Source: Fen-1308 sp035319185
Lineage (GTDB): Bacteria > Nitrospirota > Thermodesulfovibrionia > Thermodesulfovibrionales > Dissulfurispiraceae
Direction: 5' to 3'
Length of the DNA: 64,000 nucleotides
Assembly (NCBI GenBank): GCA_035319185.1
Contig: DATHDF010000067.1
Location: 1-64,000, forward strand
The translations under genes and the position numbers were made by a program. Within the stretch, counting starts at the first letter, position 1. Each line of letters starts with the position of its first letter. Positions 61,968 to 64,000 of the stretch are shown here, one piece after another. The notes below the pieces were generated by a model that did not search any database, was not told where the DNA came from, and saw only the letters and a program-made list of their open reading frames with translations.

Positions 61968-63098
61968 CTATAAACTGCAGGCAATAATTTCTCCGCCGTA
62001 AGAAACAAGAACTGCACTGAGATGCACGGGGTCTGCGATGTCCGAAGCATAGGATTTTGCGGCGTTGCAGACCTTGGTCAGTGCCGATTTATGATCCAAA
62101 GCGCCGGACATCAGGCAATCGAATATTTCCCGCGCAGTGTTGAATGCAATATGTTTCGGCAACCCTATCCCCAGGCTTTCAAGGAAGTCGACTGCTTTCA
62201 GGATATCTATCGCGCCGTGCCTGACATGCGTCTGCGGTGTCGCCATCGCAATCTTGAGCATCTTCGCCCACTGAGCGCAGACCTGGATTTTGGAAAAGCG
62301 TCTCGCAGCGGCTTCCCTCAGCGAGAACTCCAGGTAATCACCCATCATTACATATGATTCCTCCGGCAGGCAGTATTTCCTGATGTGGGCGTTTTCTGAA
62401 GCCCTTCCTGCAGATAGCACAATCGCGGAAAGCCCGCATGCCTTTGCGACATCCATGGATGCCGAGATGGTGGCGGTCCACGCCTCAGCGGAAAGAGGCT
62501 TTACAATGCCGGTTGTGCCCAGAATGGAAATACCGCCCACTATGCCGAGTCTTTCGTTCAGAGTTTTCTTTGCAAGAGATTCGCCGTCTGTTACCGAAAT
62601 TGTAATTTCAATGGAGCGGTGCGAATCAGGAGTCCGCAGAGTCTGATTGCAAAACGTATCTCCTTCGCATATTGCTTCGGACGCGGCCTCAAATATCATC
62701 CTTTGGGGAACTGGATTAATAGCCGGGGCACCGACCTGGATGGCAAGTCCCGGCTTCGTCGCTGTGCCTACTCCATTGCCTCCCCTTATACTAATACCAT
62801 CTGCTTCACCCTGAAGAATGAATCTCGCGTTCGCAATGATTTCTGCGCCGTTTGTGACATCAGGATCATCGCCGGCATCCTTGATCACCGAGGCAAAGCA
62901 AGCGTCATCCCTTTTGCCCCATCTGTGAACCTTAAATGCCGCTCTGCTGCCGTCTGGAAACGGGATGGACACTTGAAAAGGAGCTGCATGTTGGGGCATG
63001 GCAGAACGCATCTCCATCAGCAATTGAACCGCCGCCCTGGCTGCCGCTGCAGCGCACGCCCCGGTTGTATATCCGGATCTAAGCCCTCTTCTTCTCAT
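61968..63098 (-). CDS. cbiD: CbiD, cobalt-precorrin-5B C1-methyltransferase
   Basis: In this 376-residue protein the N-terminus RSGYTTGACAAAAARAAVQLL and the following GDDPDVTNGAEIIA, GGNGVGTATKPGLAIQVGAPAINPVPQRMI, RLGIVGGISILGTTGIVKPLS and NTAREIFDCL are diagnostic for CbiD, found only in the anaerobic (early-cobalt) pathway. It starts directly after the cobO stop (TAAATG). Confidence 0.96.
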   Translation of the reverse strand: MRRRGLRSGYTTGACAAAAARAAVQLLMEMRSAMPQHAAPFQVSIPFPDGSRAAFKVHRWGKRDDACFASVIKDAGDDPDVTNGAEIIANARFILQGEADGISIRGGNGVGTATKPGLAIQVGAPAINPVPQRMIFEAASEAICEGDTFCNQTLRTPDSHRSIEITISVTDGESLAKKTLNERLGIVGGISILGTTGIVKPLSAEAWTATISASMDVAKACGLSAIVLSAGRASENAHIRKYCLPEESYVMMGDYLEFSLREAAARRFSKIQVCAQWAKMLKIAMATPQTHVRHGAIDILKAVDFLESLGIGLPKHIAFNTAREIFDCLMSGALDHKSALTKVCNAAKSYASDIADPVHLSAVLVSYGGEIIACSL

Positions 63099-63617
63099 TT
63101 ACATCTCAATGCCTGTACGCGCCTTGACGCCCTTGTCATGATAGTGCTTAATCTCGCGCATCTCGGTCACAAGATCGGCAATTTCAACAACCCTGGGATC
63201 GGCATATCGTCCGGTTAATACCACCTCAACCGGCGACGGCTTCGATTCGAGCAGTTCGAGAAGCTGTCCGACCTCAACGAGCCCTGCCTTGATCGCGATA
63301 TTGATTTCATCCAGTATGACCAGGTCAAATTCCGCCGACCGGATCGCCGAGTCAATTTCATGCAATCCTCTGGCTGCGGCGTTGATTTCAGCGCCGGTCC
63401 TCTGCTGACCACGGAGAAACCCGGTGCCGAACTGCTTAACCGTTATAAGGTCGCTGAAACGCGCCAGCGCCTTATGCTCGCTGCATACCCTTTTCTTGAT
63501 GAATTGGGCGAAATAGACTTTATGCCCGGCGCCGGCCGCCCTCACGGCAAGTCCGAGCGCAGCAGTGGTCTTGCCTTTCCCGCTTCCGGTATAAACCTGT
63601 ATATATCCCTTTCTCAT
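63099..63617 (-). CDS. cobO: Cob(I)yrinic acid a,c-diamide adenosyltransferase
   Basis: This 172-residue CobO/BtuR-type adenosyltransferase carries GYIQVYTGSGKGKTTAALGLAVRAAGAGHKVYFAQFIK (P-loop variant), DLVILDEINIAIKAGLV and VVLTGRYADPRVVEIADLVTEM. It adds the upper adenosyl ligand. The start overlaps the stop of cbiO (ATGA), and cbiD follows with no gap. Confidence 0.95.
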   Translation of the reverse strand: MRKGYIQVYTGSGKGKTTAALGLAVRAAGAGHKVYFAQFIKKRVCSEHKALARFSDLITVKQFGTGFLRGQQRTGAEINAAARGLHEIDSAIRSAEFDLVILDEINIAIKAGLVEVGQLLELLESKPSPVEVVLTGRYADPRVVEIADLVTEMREIKHYHDKGVKARTGIEM

Positions 63618-64000
63618 CTTTTTTCTCTTGATGCCACCTTCAATATTTCACGTCTGGCCTCGCCTATAGTAAGGGGAATTTTATTGAAGGGTATTTTATC
63701 TTCATGCTTCAGGGTGTGAATTAGCTCAGCGATGTGGGGAAGCCTGAGCTTAACACTCGACATCTCCTCCGGCGCTGTAAATACGTCTTCAGGTGTTCCC
63801 CCCCTGATAATACTTCCCTTGCTCATAATATGTAGCCTGTGAAGAAACAGCGGCACCAGATCTACGCTGTGAGTTGCCATTACGATTGTAACTCCGTTAT
63901 CGCGGTTCAATTTCTGCAGGAGGCGCATCATCCTGTATTCGCCCATCGGATCGAGGCCTGCCGTCGGTTCGTCCAGAAGCAATATCTCGTGTCCCATTGC
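63614..64000 (-). CDS. cbiO: Cobalt ECF/ABC transporter ATPase, C-terminal part
   Basis: The 5' part lies beyond the right edge. Seen here are Walker B with D-loop (MGHEILLLDEPTAGLDPMGEYRM), the H-loop THSVDLVPLFLHRLHIMSKGSIIRGGTPEDVF and a C-terminal CbiO extension (LRLPHIAELIHTLKHED). With cobO and cbiD directly downstream it is most likely the energising subunit of a cobalt uptake system. Confidence 0.85.
   Translation of the reverse strand, partial: AMGHEILLLDEPTAGLDPMGEYRMMRLLQKLNRDNGVTIVMATHSVDLVPLFLHRLHIMSKGSIIRGGTPEDVFTAPEEMSSVKLRLPHIAELIHTLKHEDKIPFNKIPLTIGEARREILKVASREKR

Noticed and set aside
1..64000. CRISPR array, rRNA genes or prophage head/lysis genes
   Set aside because: No regularly spaced repeats, no rRNA sequence, and the tail-like operon has AAA ATPase, DUF4255 and LysM eCIS markers with no capsid, portal, terminase or holin, so it is an eCIS and not a prophage.

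Overview
The window comes from a Gram-negative (diderm), probably anaerobic bacterium. The evidence is an outer-membrane lipid transport (Mla) operon, exported Tat substrates, an outer-membrane barrel protein, a selenocysteine-containing formate dehydrogenase and the anaerobic (cobalt-early) cobalamin pathway. This mix fits Nitrospirota or Desulfobacterota-type organisms; that placement is inference, since no rRNA gene is present.

Region 1 (1-23245, all minus strand) is one long operon for an extracellular contractile injection system (eCIS), a phage-tail-like particle. In transcription order it encodes a two-AAA ATPase, a DUF4255 tail terminator, a beta-sandwich accessory protein, the sheath, tube protein 1, a tail-assembly protein, a 60-residue protein, tube protein 2, an Arg-rich protein, a LysM baseplate protein, a gp27-like hub, a gp5-like spike, a PAAR tip, a gp25-like wedge, two baseplate-J proteins, a beta-propeller/tail-protein-I fusion, two paralogous Cys-rich proteins, a lipoprotein with an IdeS-like cysteine peptidase triad, and a DUF4157 (HELTH) protein running off the left edge. 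The DUF4157 frame holds one in-frame TGA where relatives, as I remember them, carry Cys. The sheath carries two tandem copies of a phage-type beta domain. No tape-measure or tail-fibre gene was recognised.

Region 2 (23496-32208) is a mixed set: an alpha/beta hydrolase, a Tat-exported metallophosphoesterase, a stand-alone DnaB-N-like protein, a tightly coupled trio (48-residue membrane protein, DUF2953, GerW/YtfJ), a DUF3786 iron-sulfur protein, an outer-membrane protein, MtfA peptidase and a DHA2 drug exporter flanked by a 23-bp perfect direct repeat.

Region 3 (32737-37650) is fdhA-fdhB-fdhE. FdhA is a selenoprotein: its frame is split by a UGA followed by a SECIS hairpin like that of E. coli. 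No membrane cytochrome subunit is adjacent.

Region 4 (37651-45575) is accessory DNA: a DUF3455 protein, a decayed IS110-family element with a structured noncoding leader (possible bridge RNA), two proteins with clan-CD-like His/Cys dyads, a small secreted protein, pirin and tRNA-Met.

Region 5 (45579-64000) carries a P2A Ca-type ATPase, then cobalamin genes (cbiL, an HD-domain gene, cbiF, cbiG-cbiH fusion, BPL_N protein), then mlaE-F-D-C-A plus an AsmA protein, then cbiET, a divergent histone-H1-like gene, cbiD, cobO and the end of cbiO. MlaF here has an extra C-terminal degenerate GGDEF domain and there is no mlaB.
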